NCBI RefSeq assembly: GCF_036237315.1
Contig: NZ_CP108356.1
Location: forward strand, 1,240,001 to 1,304,000
Length of the DNA stretch: 64,000 nt
Source: Streptomyces sp. NBC_01351
GTDB taxonomy: Bacteria; Actinomycetota; Actinomycetes; Streptomycetales; Streptomycetaceae
Direction of reading: 5' to 3'
A program made the position numbers and the translations under genes. Shown piece by piece: positions 1-8,539 of the stretch; position 1 is the first letter of the stretch; the number at the start of each line of letters is the position of its first letter. The notes below the pieces were generated by a model, which made no database searches, was not told the DNA's origin, and was given only the letters and a program-made list of their open reading frames with translations.

Positions 1-52
1 GGCAGGGCCACCACACTCCCTGCCCCGGGCCGACCCGCCCCGGGAACCGTCC

Positions 53-1510
53 TTGTCCGAAGTCCTCCCCCTCACCGTCAAATTCCCCACCCGGTCACGG
101 CGCGGGATCCTGCTGGGCCTCTCCCTCCCGCAGCTCGTCCTCGTCTCCTCGACCCTGGCATTGCTGCTGGTGGCCGTGCTGACCGTCGGTCTGATGGGCG
201 CCGTCGCACTGGCCCCCGTCTGGATCACCTCCGCCGTCCTGGTCGGGGTGCGCCGGGAAGGCCGGTCCCTGATCGACTGGGCGCCGCTGGTGGCCCGCTA
301 CGCCCACCGCCGCCGTACCGGCCAGACCATGTGGCGGGCCCGGCCCGTCTCCCGCCCCCAGGTCGAGGGACTGCTGCACCTGCCCGGCACCACCGCCTCC
401 CTGCGCGTGGCCACCGCCGCCTCCGGCGCCTCCGCGATCCACGACCCCCACCGCCAGACCCTCACCGCCGTCGCCCGGGTCAGCTCCCGCGCCTTCGCAC
501 TTCTCGATCCGGCCACCCAGAACGCCAACGTGAGCGCCTGGGGCAGGGCGCTCGCCGGCATCGCCCGCACCGGGCACGTCGCCACCGTCCAAGTCCTGGA
601 ACGCACCGTGCCCGACTCCGGCGACAGCCTGGCCCGGCACTGGACCGAGCACGGCAACCCTCAGGCCCCCGTGACCGGACACATCTACTCCGCGCTCGTC
701 GACTCCGCCGGCCCCGCCGCCGCACCCCACGAGGCATATCTGGCCATCGCCCTGGACCTCAAGGCCGCAAGGCGCCTGATCGGCCAGGCAGGCGGAGGAC
801 TCCACGGCGCGTTCACCGTCATGGGGCAGACCACGGCGTCCGTCGCCCAGGCCGCCCGCGGCGCCGGGCTCACCGTCACCGGCTGGCTCGGCTCCCGCGA
901 GATAGCCGCCGTGCTGCGCACCGCGTACGACCCCGCCGCCACAGCCCGGCTGCAGCAGTGGTCCTCCACCGGCCGCGCCGAAGCCGATCCGGCCGCCGCC
1001 GGCCCTGTCGCCCAGGTTGAGGAGACCGACCGGGTCATCACCGACAGCGCCCGGCACGCAACGTACTGGATCGAGAACTGGCCGCGGACCGAGACGAGTT
1101 CGGGCTTCCTGCACAGCATCATGTTCAGCACCGGCGTCCGCCGCAGCTTCTCCCTTATATACGCGCCGCAGGGCATCGAGTCCGCCCTGCGGGACGTCCA
1201 GCGGCGCAAGTCCGCGATCATCTCGGACGCCTCCGAGCGCCGGCGCCGCGGCCAGGTCGAGTCCGAAGCCGACAACGTCGAGTACGCCGACGTCAAGACC
1301 CGTGAGAAGCAACTGATCTCCGGACACGCCGACGTCGCCCTGACCGGACTGCTCACCGTCTCCGCGGACACCGACCAGGCCCTGGACGCCGCCTGCGCCC
1401 AGCTGGAGACCGCCGCTGCCAGTGCCCAGGTCGACCTGCGGCGCCTGCTCTTCCAGCAGACCGACGCCTTCACCGCCTGCGCCCTCCCCCTCGCCCGCAA
1501 CACCCTCTAG
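53..1510 (+). CDS. SCO6880-like conjugation membrane protein
   Basis: This 485-residue protein resembles the SCO6880 family found beside VirB4-like ATPases in actinobacterial conjugative elements. It is probably an inner-membrane part of the DNA-transfer apparatus. A short cytoplasmic N terminus (ending TRSRRGILLG) is followed by two closely spaced membrane helices at about residues 20-62, then a long soluble region with an acidic and arginine-rich stretch near residues 395-420. Translation appears to start at TTG, giving MSEVLPLTVKF. The VirB4-like gene lies two genes downstream, as in other elements of this kind. Family assignment is by remembered similarity. The membrane topology is read directly from the sequence. 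Confidence 0.75.
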   Translation: MSEVLPLTVKFPTRSRRGILLGLSLPQLVLVSSTLALLLVAVLTVGLMGAVALAPVWITSAVLVGVRREGRSLIDWAPLVARYAHRRRTGQTMWRARPVSRPQVEGLLHLPGTTASLRVATAASGASAIHDPHRQTLTAVARVSSRAFALLDPATQNANVSAWGRALAGIARTGHVATVQVLERTVPDSGDSLARHWTEHGNPQAPVTGHIYSALVDSAGPAAAPHEAYLAIALDLKAARRLIGQAGGGLHGAFTVMGQTTASVAQAARGAGLTVTGWLGSREIAAVLRTAYDPAATARLQQWSSTGRAEADPAAAGPVAQVEETDRVITDSARHATYWIENWPRTETSSGFLHSIMFSTGVRRSFSLIYAPQGIESALRDVQRRKSAIISDASERRRRGQVESEADNVEYADVKTREKQLISGHADVALTGLLTVSADTDQALDAACAQLETAAASAQVDLRRLLFQQTDAFTACALPLARNTL

Positions 1511-1556
1511 CCCCATCCGCCCGCCGCCCCCGGCGTCCCCCTCCACGAGGAGCCCC

Positions 1557-1979
1557 TTGTCCCCTGACGAACACCCCGTCGGCGACGCCCACCCGTACCT
1601 CCGGGCGGCCACCGTCGGCCTTCGCCACCACACCCGCCTCCTCGCCACCCGTGCCAGTCAGCCAAGCGACCGACACCACCTCGACACCCTCCACGCCCAC
1701 CTCACCGACCTGCACCGCCTCCTGGAGCAGCTCGCCGAGCACACCCGGCCCGAACGACCCGCCTCGGGACGTCACCTGGCCACGGCCCGCACCCGCCTGT
1801 GGCAGGCAGCCGACGCCGTCCACGCCGCCTTCCACCTGCTCCCCGCCGCGTCTGACGGCACCGGCTGCCACCCAGAGCGGCTCCCGGACGGCCCGCCCGT
1901 GCTGACCATCTGCCAGCGGCACCTCGCCGCTTCCCACGTAGTGCGGCGCAAGACCACCCCCGCCGACCTCGCGTCCTGA
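1557..1979 (+). CDS. Conserved hypothetical protein between SCO6880-like and VirB4-like genes
   Basis: The 140-residue product starts at TTG behind a good ribosome site (ACGAGGAG), 46 bases after the SCO6880-like stop. It is rich in His, Ala and Leu, with helical stretches such as LDTLHAHLTDLHRLLEQLAEH at residues about 43-63, and has no signal peptide or membrane segment. Its position between two transfer genes suggests an accessory role in conjugation. I do not recognise the family. Confidence 0.6.
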   Translation: MSPDEHPVGDAHPYLRAATVGLRHHTRLLATRASQPSDRHHLDTLHAHLTDLHRLLEQLAEHTRPERPASGRHLATARTRLWQAADAVHAAFHLLPAASDGTGCHPERLPDGPPVLTICQRHLAASHVVRRKTTPADLAS

Positions 1980-2004
1980 CCGCCACCACCCCGGAAGCAT
2001 CCTC

Positions 2005-3498
2005 TTGTCCCACCGCCGCGAAGCCAGCGCGACCCCCCTGTTCACGCCACAAGGCATCGGCCGGGCCCAGCGCCGTGCCCTGCGCAAGCAGACCGCCCGC
2101 GCCGAGGCCCGCGCCCGCGCCGCCGCCGGCCCCAGCTCCGAGCAGCAGCCCGCCGAGGCCGTCTACCCCGAGGCTGCCTACCCACCCGCAGGGCGGCCGG
2201 GCCCCTTCTCCGCCCGCGGCAGCCGCCTCAAGCTCCCCGCCCACCGCATGACCACCGCCGTCGCGAGCGCCGCCTACCCCTTCCTCGCCGAAGGCGGACT
2301 CGGCGCCGACGGCATCTACATCGGCAAAGACCTCCACGCGGAGGGCAGTTTCACGTTCGACCCCTTCGAGCTGTACGGAAAGGTCGAGGGCTTCACCAAT
2401 CCCAACGTGCTGCTGGCCGGTGTGATCGGGCAGGGGAAGTCCGCGCTCGCCAAGAGCCTGGCACTGCGCTCCGTCGCCTTCGGGTACCGGGTGTACGTGC
2501 CGTGCGACCCAAAGGGGGAATGGACGGCCGTCGCCCACGCTTTGGGCGGTGCGTCCATCGCCCTCGGGCCCGGGCTCCCCGGCAGGCTGAACCCGCTGGA
2601 CGCGCCGCCCCGGCCTCCCTCGGTACCGGAGGCGGAGTGGCAGGGGGAGGTACGCAAGCGCCGCCTGCTGCTGCTCGGCTCCCTGGCACGTACGGTCCTC
2701 GGCCGCGACCTGCTGCCGATGGAGCACACCGTTCTGGACGTCGCGCTCGGCACCGCCGTCGTCCGGGCTGCCGCATCCGGCAGACCCCCTCTGCTCGGCG
2801 ACGTCGCCCACGCCCTCGCCGACGGGCCGGGTCTCGACCTGGCCGGTGGCCTGCTCGCCGGGCGCCTCGGAGACGCAGCCCGCGACCTCGCCCACGCCAT
2901 GCGCCGACTGGTCTTCGGTGACCTCGCCGGGATGTTCGACGCTCCCTCCACCACGGCCTTCGACCCGTACCGGCCCATGCTGTCCATCGACCTCTCACGC
3001 CTGGGCGGCACCGACGACGCCGCCCTCGTACTCGCCATGACCTGCGCCTCCGCCTGGATGGAGGCGGCCCTCACCGACCCGTACGGCGGCCGGAGGTGGG
3101 TGGTTTACGACGAGGCGTGGCGATTGATGAGGCATCCGGCACTCCTGATGCGCATGCAGGCCCAGTGGAAGTTGAGCCGCGGCCTGGGCATCGCGAACTT
3201 GATGGTGATCCACCGGCTGTCCGACCTGCTCACCGCGGGCGACGCCGGCAGCCAGAGCCGGGCCCTGGCCGAGGGCCTGCTGGCCGACTGCTCTACCCGC
3301 GTGATCTACCGGCAGGAGACCGACCAGCTCTCAGCCGCCGCCGGACTCCTCGGTCTGACCAGCGTCGAATCCGGAGCGCTCTCCCACCTCACCAGGGGCC
3401 GCGGTCTCTGGAAGGTCGCAGGTCGAAGTTTCGTGGTCCAGCACCAGTTGCACCCCGCTGAACTGCAGCTTTTCGATACCGACTCCCGCATGCATTGA
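2005..3498 (+). CDS. VirB4/TraC-like conjugation ATPase
   Basis: The 497-residue protein has a Walker A motif (GVIGQGKSALAKS, about residues 137-149) and a Walker B-like motif (WVVYDEAWRLM, about residues 367-377), in the order seen in VirB4/TraC/TraG ATPases. The sequence between them includes a segment resembling the family's CDPKGEW strand (about residues 167-174). It should power assembly of the transfer channel or substrate passage at the membrane. TTG starts the frame (MSHRREASATP) with no strong alternative nearby. It is shorter than classical VirB4 (about 800 residues) because the N-terminal domain is small. It follows the 140-residue gene by 25 bases on the same strand. Confidence 0.82.
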   Translation: MSHRREASATPLFTPQGIGRAQRRALRKQTARAEARARAAAGPSSEQQPAEAVYPEAAYPPAGRPGPFSARGSRLKLPAHRMTTAVASAAYPFLAEGGLGADGIYIGKDLHAEGSFTFDPFELYGKVEGFTNPNVLLAGVIGQGKSALAKSLALRSVAFGYRVYVPCDPKGEWTAVAHALGGASIALGPGLPGRLNPLDAPPRPPSVPEAEWQGEVRKRRLLLLGSLARTVLGRDLLPMEHTVLDVALGTAVVRAAASGRPPLLGDVAHALADGPGLDLAGGLLAGRLGDAARDLAHAMRRLVFGDLAGMFDAPSTTAFDPYRPMLSIDLSRLGGTDDAALVLAMTCASAWMEAALTDPYGGRRWVVYDEAWRLMRHPALLMRMQAQWKLSRGLGIANLMVIHRLSDLLTAGDAGSQSRALAEGLLADCSTRVIYRQETDQLSAAAGLLGLTSVESGALSHLTRGRGLWKVAGRSFVVQHQLHPAELQLFDTDSRMH

Positions 3499-3529
3499 CC
3501 GCAGAAACGTTCAACCAACCCGGGAACCC

Positions 3530-4312
3530 ATGCCCTCAGCACGCACCGACCTGTCCCTCTTCGCCGCCGCGCTCGCCGCCCGTCTCCCCGGGCAGTGGAC
3601 GAGCGAGTACCGCCAGCATCCCACCTACCAGAATCAGTTCGACACCATCGAACGTCTCTGGGACGCCGGTCACGTCGAGTACATCGTCCACCAGTACGTC
3701 CTGGGCCACGAGGCCGTACTCCACGGCCCGGACGGCCAGCACCTCTACATCAGCTACAGGCCGCTGCGGCCCCGCCAGTTCGTCGTCGCCCCCCTCAGCC
3801 CCGACGTCAAGCCGCACCACTTCGTAGGGGTCGAGGAGCCCGACGGCATCGCGGTCCCCAACGATCCCGTCCGGGCCGCCGCCCACATCGCCCGACGGCT
3901 GCTGCCCCGCTACGAGATCGCTCGTCACGCGGTACGCCGCAGCCTCATCGACCGGCCCGAACCCCCGCACCGCAAGGCCCCGCCGCAGGTCGACCAGACC
4001 CTCCCCCTGACCTGGTACGAGGACGGGGCGCTCGGGACGCCGTACAAGGACGTCCCGGAGGAAGCCAGGGAAGCGCTGTACGTCCACGGATTCCAGTACG
4101 TGCCCCACCAGGCCGCGTTCCTCCTCCCCGCCTCCTACGGCGAGGCCGGCCGCGCCGTACGGATCCAGGCCGTCGCACTCCGGCTCGCCGCGCACGGGAT
4201 CGGCGTGAAGCTGCGCCACGCCACGCCTACCGCCGCGCTCCCGCCTCGCCCACCGGCCGTGGCCCGGCCTGTACCCGCTCTGCCCGCACCCCCGGCCGCC
4301 CGTGCCCGCTGA
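3530..4312 (+). CDS. Two-part element-borne hypothetical protein (paralogue of the gene at 10183)
   Basis: This 260-residue protein of unknown function aligns along its length with the product at 10183: both have LPG-W, Y-QH, GHEA/GADAHL, VEEPDGIAVP/VREPDGIAVP and ADLLPRYEIA/ARRLLPRYEIA blocks. The C-terminal third (from QTLPLTWYEDGAL) is a module also seen in the products at 6857, 9504 and 21806: a short beta-rich start, a GF motif, and a helix ending GIGVKL. The start is ATG with a weak purine stretch upstream. The tail is proline-rich. It lies in the run of transfer and accessory genes of the conjugative region. Confidence 0.65.
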   Translation: MPSARTDLSLFAAALAARLPGQWTSEYRQHPTYQNQFDTIERLWDAGHVEYIVHQYVLGHEAVLHGPDGQHLYISYRPLRPRQFVVAPLSPDVKPHHFVGVEEPDGIAVPNDPVRAAAHIARRLLPRYEIARHAVRRSLIDRPEPPHRKAPPQVDQTLPLTWYEDGALGTPYKDVPEEAREALYVHGFQYVPHQAAFLLPASYGEAGRAVRIQAVALRLAAHGIGVKLRHATPTAALPPRPPAVARPVPALPAPPAARAR

Positions 4313-4335
4313 CCACCTGCCCGAAGGAAACCGCC

Positions 4336-4914
4336 ATCAGCACCCGCAGCTTCATCGCCCGTCCCACCGGTACCGGCTACGAGGGCATCTACTGCCACTA
4401 CGACGGCTACCCCGACAACCAGCTCCCGCTCCTGCTCGGCGCCGCCCGCTACCGCTTCGGCGGTGACCTCGACGCTCTGCGCCGGCACCTCATCGATGGC
4501 CCCCACGACTGGAAGGACCTCGGCATGGACCTCCTGGAAAGGGCCCCCGACAACGTCCGGGAGCGCCTCGACCCCCACGGCGACCGCGGCCCGAGCGCAC
4601 CCTTCGACAACGTCTTCAACGTTGACGGCACCCCCGCGAAGCCGATCCCGGTCACCGACGCCAACGCCGATGCCATGGGCCTGGAATGGGGCTACGTCCT
4701 GCACGACCACGGCATCGAAGTCATCGCCCTGACCTGGTACGACAGCGGCCCCATCGTGTCCTGGGACACCGACCCCCTCTCCCGGATCTCCGGCACCCCC
4801 TCCCTGTGGGACTCGAACCGGCCCGCGCCCATCCAGGCTCCCGCCACCCCACTGAAGATCACCAAGCCGGTCGCCCCGGCACCCGCACCCGCCCGACCGC
4901 GGATCACCCGCTGA
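4336..4914 (+). CDS. Hypothetical protein with apparent ATC start
   Basis: The 192-residue product begins with the typical pattern (M)STRSFIARPTGTGYEGIYCHYDGYP, a family seen in actinobacterial and phage genomes with no known function to me. No ATG, GTG or TTG lies near this N terminus in frame. The best start is ATC at 4336, 5 bases after the purine tract GAAGGAAA. An in-frame CTG at 4309 overlapping the preceding stop is the alternative. Asp/Gly-rich central region and a proline/alanine tail ending PARPRITR. A point change from ATG would explain the codon. Confidence 0.6.
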   Translation: MSTRSFIARPTGTGYEGIYCHYDGYPDNQLPLLLGAARYRFGGDLDALRRHLIDGPHDWKDLGMDLLERAPDNVRERLDPHGDRGPSAPFDNVFNVDGTPAKPIPVTDANADAMGLEWGYVLHDHGIEVIALTWYDSGPIVSWDTDPLSRISGTPSLWDSNRPAPIQAPATPLKITKPVAPAPAPARPRITR

Positions 4915-4925
4915 ACGCCCCGCCC

Positions 4926-5690
4926 ATGGACCGCACCCCGGAGATGTCCCTGTCCGCCCCGCAGATCACCGTTGTCATCGCCACCCAGCTCCGCCCCGAA
5001 CGCCTGCCCTACCTGCAGGAGATGCACGCCAGCCTCACCCGGCAGACCGTGCCCTGGGAGGCAGTCCTCGTCCTCGACGGCGCCGACCCCGCCCTCGTGC
5101 CTGCCCCGATCACCGCCGACCCCCGGATCCGGACCCTCGCCCTGCCCCGCCCGGTCGGCGCCGCCTGCGCCCGCAACCTCGGCCTGAACGAGGTGCGCAC
5201 CGAGTTCGTGAACTGGGCCGACGACGATGACGTCTTCCCCGACTGGAGCCTGGGCATACGTCTGGAGACCTTCACCGACGAGCTCGGGTGGGTCGCCGGA
5301 TATAGCGAAGACTGGCTGCCGGACGGCTCCCGGCGCCTGTGGGAATGCCCGGCCCCGCCCGGCTATCACGCCGCCGGCGACGTGGTGACGTACTGGCCCC
5401 GGCCGCAGGACACCATCCCCGTCGGGCCGACGACCATCCTGGCCCGCACCCGCCTCGTGCGCGCGGCGGGCGGCATGGGCGGACTCGTCCAGGGCGAGGA
5501 CTACATGGCAGCCGTCGGCGTCACCGCGCTGGGCCCCGGCGTGCTGCTCCCGCTGCCCGTCTACCGGTACCGCAAGCACGACGGTCAGATGACCCGCGGC
5601 GAGCAGTACGAGGAGCTGGAGCTGGCCGTCCGCCGCCATGCCCACGCGTTCGGGCACGGCCTGCGCAACGCCCTCGCCAGCCGGGCGTGA
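4926..5690 (+). CDS. Family 2 (GT-A fold) glycosyltransferase
   Basis: The 254-residue protein has the GT2 pattern: an N-terminal strand ITVVIATQLRPERLPYLQEM (about residues 14-33), a VLVLDGADP strand, VGAACARNLGLNEVRTEFVNWADDDD (about residues 78-103) carrying the metal-binding DXD equivalent, and an acidic GEDYM motif near residue 187 as the likely catalytic-base region. It should transfer a sugar from a nucleotide-sugar donor; the acceptor is unknown. There is no membrane segment. ATG at 4926 or 4944 could start the frame. The next gene overlaps its stop through GTGA. Such transferases occur as cargo in Streptomyces integrative elements. Confidence 0.8.
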   Translation: MDRTPEMSLSAPQITVVIATQLRPERLPYLQEMHASLTRQTVPWEAVLVLDGADPALVPAPITADPRIRTLALPRPVGAACARNLGLNEVRTEFVNWADDDDVFPDWSLGIRLETFTDELGWVAGYSEDWLPDGSRRLWECPAPPGYHAAGDVVTYWPRPQDTIPVGPTTILARTRLVRAAGGMGGLVQGEDYMAAVGVTALGPGVLLPLPVYRYRKHDGQMTRGEQYEELELAVRRHAHAFGHGLRNALASRA

Positions 5691-6828
5691 GCATGGACGA
5701 CCGCACGACGCCCCGCCCCAGGGGCCTGGCACAGATCATCCTCGCCCTCAGCCCGGCCGACGGCCTGGTCGCCGTCCCCGTCGGCGAGCAGTACCGGTGG
5801 GCCAACACCGCTCTTCAGCTCACGCCCGGATTCGAGCGGCGCCCCGACGGCACGTACGCCCTGCGCGACGTGGACAGCGCAAAGCCCAACCTGCTTGCTC
5901 TCGCGGAGAACGCGCGCCGACACCGCCTGCTCCTCTTCGGCAGCGCCCGCCCGTACCTGGGCGACTACGCCACCGCCTTGGCCGACGGCCTACCCGGGAC
6001 GTGGACGGTGAAGGTCGAGGTCTACGCCCACCCGGTGTGGCAGGAAGACCTCGTCCCGCTCCTGTGGGACACGGGCGAACTCATCGACTCTGTGGAACAC
6101 GGCCGCATCCCGTACGCCGCCCAACTTACAAACGGCGCAGGCATCGAACTCCGCCTGGTCGAACGGCTCGGCAGCGCCCACGAGTACCTGCTCGGCGCCT
6201 TCGCGAGCGCCTCCTTCGACGACAACTACGCCGACCCGCACGCCCCCCGCTCAGTCGTGCTGCCCTCCGAAGCGGCCCACGCCGCCGGCCTGGTCACCGG
6301 CACATTCCTGCCGCGTACGAGCAGGCCGTCCACGAACGACTCCTGGCCGCCGTCGAGGCAGCACACGGCAGGCTCGAGGAACTCCATGTGGAGTGGACTG
6401 CAATCCAGCAGTCCAGCCTCTACAGCGACGGCACCCGCCTGGACCCGGCCACGCTCGGACACACCGAGCAGCAGTACCTCGAAGAGAGCTCCGTGGAGTG
6501 GCGCCGCGTGCGCCCCCACGCCGCTGAACTCCTCTCCCGTGTGCGCCCCGTGTCGGGCTCCGAGGGCTCCGCCTCCCTGGACCGCCTCCACCAGCTCCTT
6601 CACCCGGACGCGGCGGAACCCTCGTGGCCGGCGGCACCGTCCTCGCCTGCCGCCCTGCCGCCCAGCACGGCCGAGACCCTCCGCCGATGGCGCACCGACG
6701 CGCCGGCCCTGCTGCGGCAGGCCCGCGCCACCCGACCCGGCGGCCCTGCGACCACGGTCCGGCCTGCACTTCCCGCTGCTGCCAAGGCCGCGCCCTCCGT
6801 CCCCGGACGAGCGCCCTGCAGTCGATGA
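5687..6828 (+). pseudogene. Hypothetical protein gene broken by a single-base deletion
   Basis: A GTG overlapping the previous stop (or ATG at 5693) opens a frame with good coding character up to LVTGTFLP, about residue 209. The following bases read as RTSRPSTN in that frame. The frame one base back continues as AYEQAVHERLLAAVEAAHGRLEELHVEW and runs to a stop at 6828. Inserting one G near 6313 restores ...FLPAYEQAV... and a protein of about 380 residues. Codon composition supports both halves. The protein is of unknown function, with a helical, Glu-rich C-terminal half. Either the gene is inactive or the deletion is a sequencing error. Confidence 0.8.
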
Positions 6829-6856
6829 CCTCCCCCGACCCATCTGGACGCCCCCC

Positions 6857-7282
6857 ATGCAACCGCACTTCCATTTCGGGCTGCACGCCGAGCACGGTGT
6901 GGTCGCCCGTCCCACCACAGCCATCACTTCCCACCTCGCGGCCTGGTACCTGGAGCGCGAGCAGTTCGAACCTGCACCGGGCCGAGCGGATCTGTTCCGG
7001 CTGACCCAGCCCGATCACGACCTGCGGCGCCGCGCCCGGCAGACCGTCCATGACCTCCGCCGACATGGGTTCACCGTGCATGCGGACCTCTCCCTCGATC
7101 CAGCCGAAACGGCCCCGGCGAACGCCCCGGTCCGAGCGAACTCCGCGTCCGAACGGCTGGCTCGCATCGCCCGGGCCGCCGCCGCCCAACCTCCGCAGCA
7201 CCGCGTAAACACCCCCCAGGTTGCCTCCGCGCCCGTACCCACCCTCGGCGCCCACTCCTCGGCTGCCAGACGAACCCGGTGA
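6857..7282 (+). CDS. Small protein of the recurring accessory module family
   Basis: The 141-residue product starts at ATG (MQPHFHFGLHAEHGVV). Residues 3-80 form the module shared with the C termini of the products at 3530 and 10183 and with those at 9504 and 21806: HFGLHAEHGVVARP, a helix, a FEPAPGRADLFRL strand, then TVHDLRRHGFTVHADL. The tail after residue 85 is Ala/Pro-rich and low in complexity. Function is unknown. It follows the frameshifted gene by 28 bases and shares its strand with the whole conjugative block. Confidence 0.55.
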   Translation: MQPHFHFGLHAEHGVVARPTTAITSHLAAWYLEREQFEPAPGRADLFRLTQPDHDLRRRARQTVHDLRRHGFTVHADLSLDPAETAPANAPVRANSASERLARIARAAAAQPPQHRVNTPQVASAPVPTLGAHSSAARRTR

Positions 7283-7358
7283 CCACGACGGGCCCCTCCC
7301 CGGCCTGACAGCCACACCGCACCGACACACCCCCTACCCCGATCCAAGGACACCTGCC

Positions 7359-7454
7359 CTGCCGCCGACCGCCACCATCACCCTCCACCGCACCACTGCC
7401 GGCACCCTGACCGGCCACGCATCCGGAGCGCGTCACCAGTGGGCCGAGACCTAA
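7359..7454 (+). CDS. Possible short ORF with CTG start
   Basis: A 31-codon frame reads (M)PPTATITLHRTTAGTLTGHA and ends QWAET before TAA. An AAGGA tract lies about 9 bases before the CTG. The N terminus resembles starts of small module proteins in similar elements, so this may be a truncated copy. The rest of the 7283-7518 interval shows no gene. Low confidence. Confidence 0.22.
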   Translation: MPPTATITLHRTTAGTLTGHASGARHQWAET

Positions 7455-7518
7455 CGCTGTGCGACCGGCTCACGCGACCGGTCCAGCCCTCCACCCCTTC
7501 TGTTGCAAGGAGTTCTCC

Positions 7519-8016
7519 GTGGCCATCCCCACGTCCTTTGAGATCGTCCACAGCTGTGGACACACCAACACCCATGACCTGTCGAGCCGTTCGGCGGACC
7601 AGCGCGCTGGATACGCCCGCTGGCTCGCCGCCCGGCAGTGCACCGACTGCTGGCGGGCCGATCAGCAGGCGGATGCCGCCAGCACGGCCGAGTGGCTGGC
7701 CGCCAAGCGCGCCGAAGAACAGACCGCCGCTGCGGACTGGGCAACCCAGTTCGACATGCCGCCCCTGGAGGGCCCCGAAAAGATCCTGGGCTGGGGCGAG
7801 CGCAGCCGCCACCAGCTGGTGACCCGCGCCTACACCGCGCTGGTCGCCGAAGGGACCTGGGACGAAGCCGACTGGGCCCAGTTGGAGGAGCAGGTCCGGC
7901 TGATGACGAGGGCCGGGTGGTGGGTCGACCAGCGCGAGGCCGAGGGCACCGATCTGCCTGAGCTGCTGGAGGCCGCCGACGACCGCGACCGGCCCACGGA
8001 GAACCCGTTCCGGTAG
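7519..8016 (+). CDS. Small protein with CxH/CxxC metal-site pattern
   Basis: The 165-residue product starts at GTG, 6 bases after a strong AAGGAG site. The N terminus carries HSCGH (about residues 11-15) and, 26 residues on, CTDCW, a spacing that could bind zinc. The rest is helical and rich in Trp, Ala and Glu (AEWLAAKRAEEQTAAADWATQ), ending in an acidic tail PENPFR. It is probably a DNA- or protein-binding accessory factor of the mobile element. I do not recognise a named family. Confidence 0.6.
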   Translation: MAIPTSFEIVHSCGHTNTHDLSSRSADQRAGYARWLAARQCTDCWRADQQADAASTAEWLAAKRAEEQTAAADWATQFDMPPLEGPEKILGWGERSRHQLVTRAYTALVAEGTWDEADWAQLEEQVRLMTRAGWWVDQREAEGTDLPELLEAADDRDRPTENPFR

Positions 8017-8043
8017 GCCAGGCGGCGCGCAATATAGCCGCCG

Positions 8044-8068
8044 ATCCCCGGTTTCGGAAACCGGGGAT
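8044..8068. repeat. Dispersed palindromic element, copy 1
   Basis: ATCCCCGGTTTC and its exact reverse complement form 12-base arms around a single G. A second copy with 18-base arms lies at 22694-22730, and both are preceded by an ATATAG-type flank. It sits between two co-directional genes and could act as a terminator or be a small mobile repeat. There is no T-tract. Confidence 0.75.
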
Positions 8069-8122
8069 TCTCCGGACCCTTTGTCTTCCACCGCCGCCCA
8101 GCGTCTTCGTGGAAGGACCTAC

Positions 8123-8539
8123 GTGCCCGAGACCCACCCCGTCTACCTCCCGCCCGACCCGCTCACCCCCGACCGGGACATCACCCACCAGCACTTCCGC
8201 CCCGGCGAGCACGTCGTGGTCCTCAAGGGCGCCGCCGGCGGCGAGCTGTGGGGCGACGCGATGAAGGTCGTGGCCCCCTCCTGGCACACCCCCACCGACG
8301 AGGACGGATGGCGGCTGCTCGACCCCACCGGCGGCGACCGATCCTACGTCACCGCCCACCCTCGCTACCTGGTGCACCAGTCCAAGCGGTGCCCGGAGTG
8401 CCTGATGCACCAGAAGGCGCTCCGGGAGTACCTGGTCAAGCGCCTCGGGGATGCCGAGGAAGCCGTGGACTGCCGCTGGTACTCCCTGACCGCCCACGCC
8501 CAGCTCGTCCACATCGCCGACGCCCGCCCCGGCCGGTGA
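8123..8539 (+). CDS. Small hypothetical protein with CPEC motif
   Basis: The 138-residue product starts at GTG behind GTGGAAGGAC. It has a beta-rich N-terminal half (ERPGEHVVVLKG-like strand at about residues 27-36; a WRLLDPTGG turn) and a CPECLMHQK segment at about residues 91-99 that may form half of a metal site. No membrane segment. Its stop overlaps the next start as GTGA, implying translational coupling to the relaxase-like gene. Function unknown. Confidence 0.55.
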   Translation: MPETHPVYLPPDPLTPDRDITHQHFRPGEHVVVLKGAAGGELWGDAMKVVAPSWHTPTDEDGWRLLDPTGGDRSYVTAHPRYLVHQSKRCPECLMHQKALREYLVKRLGDAEEAVDCRWYSLTAHAQLVHIADARPGR

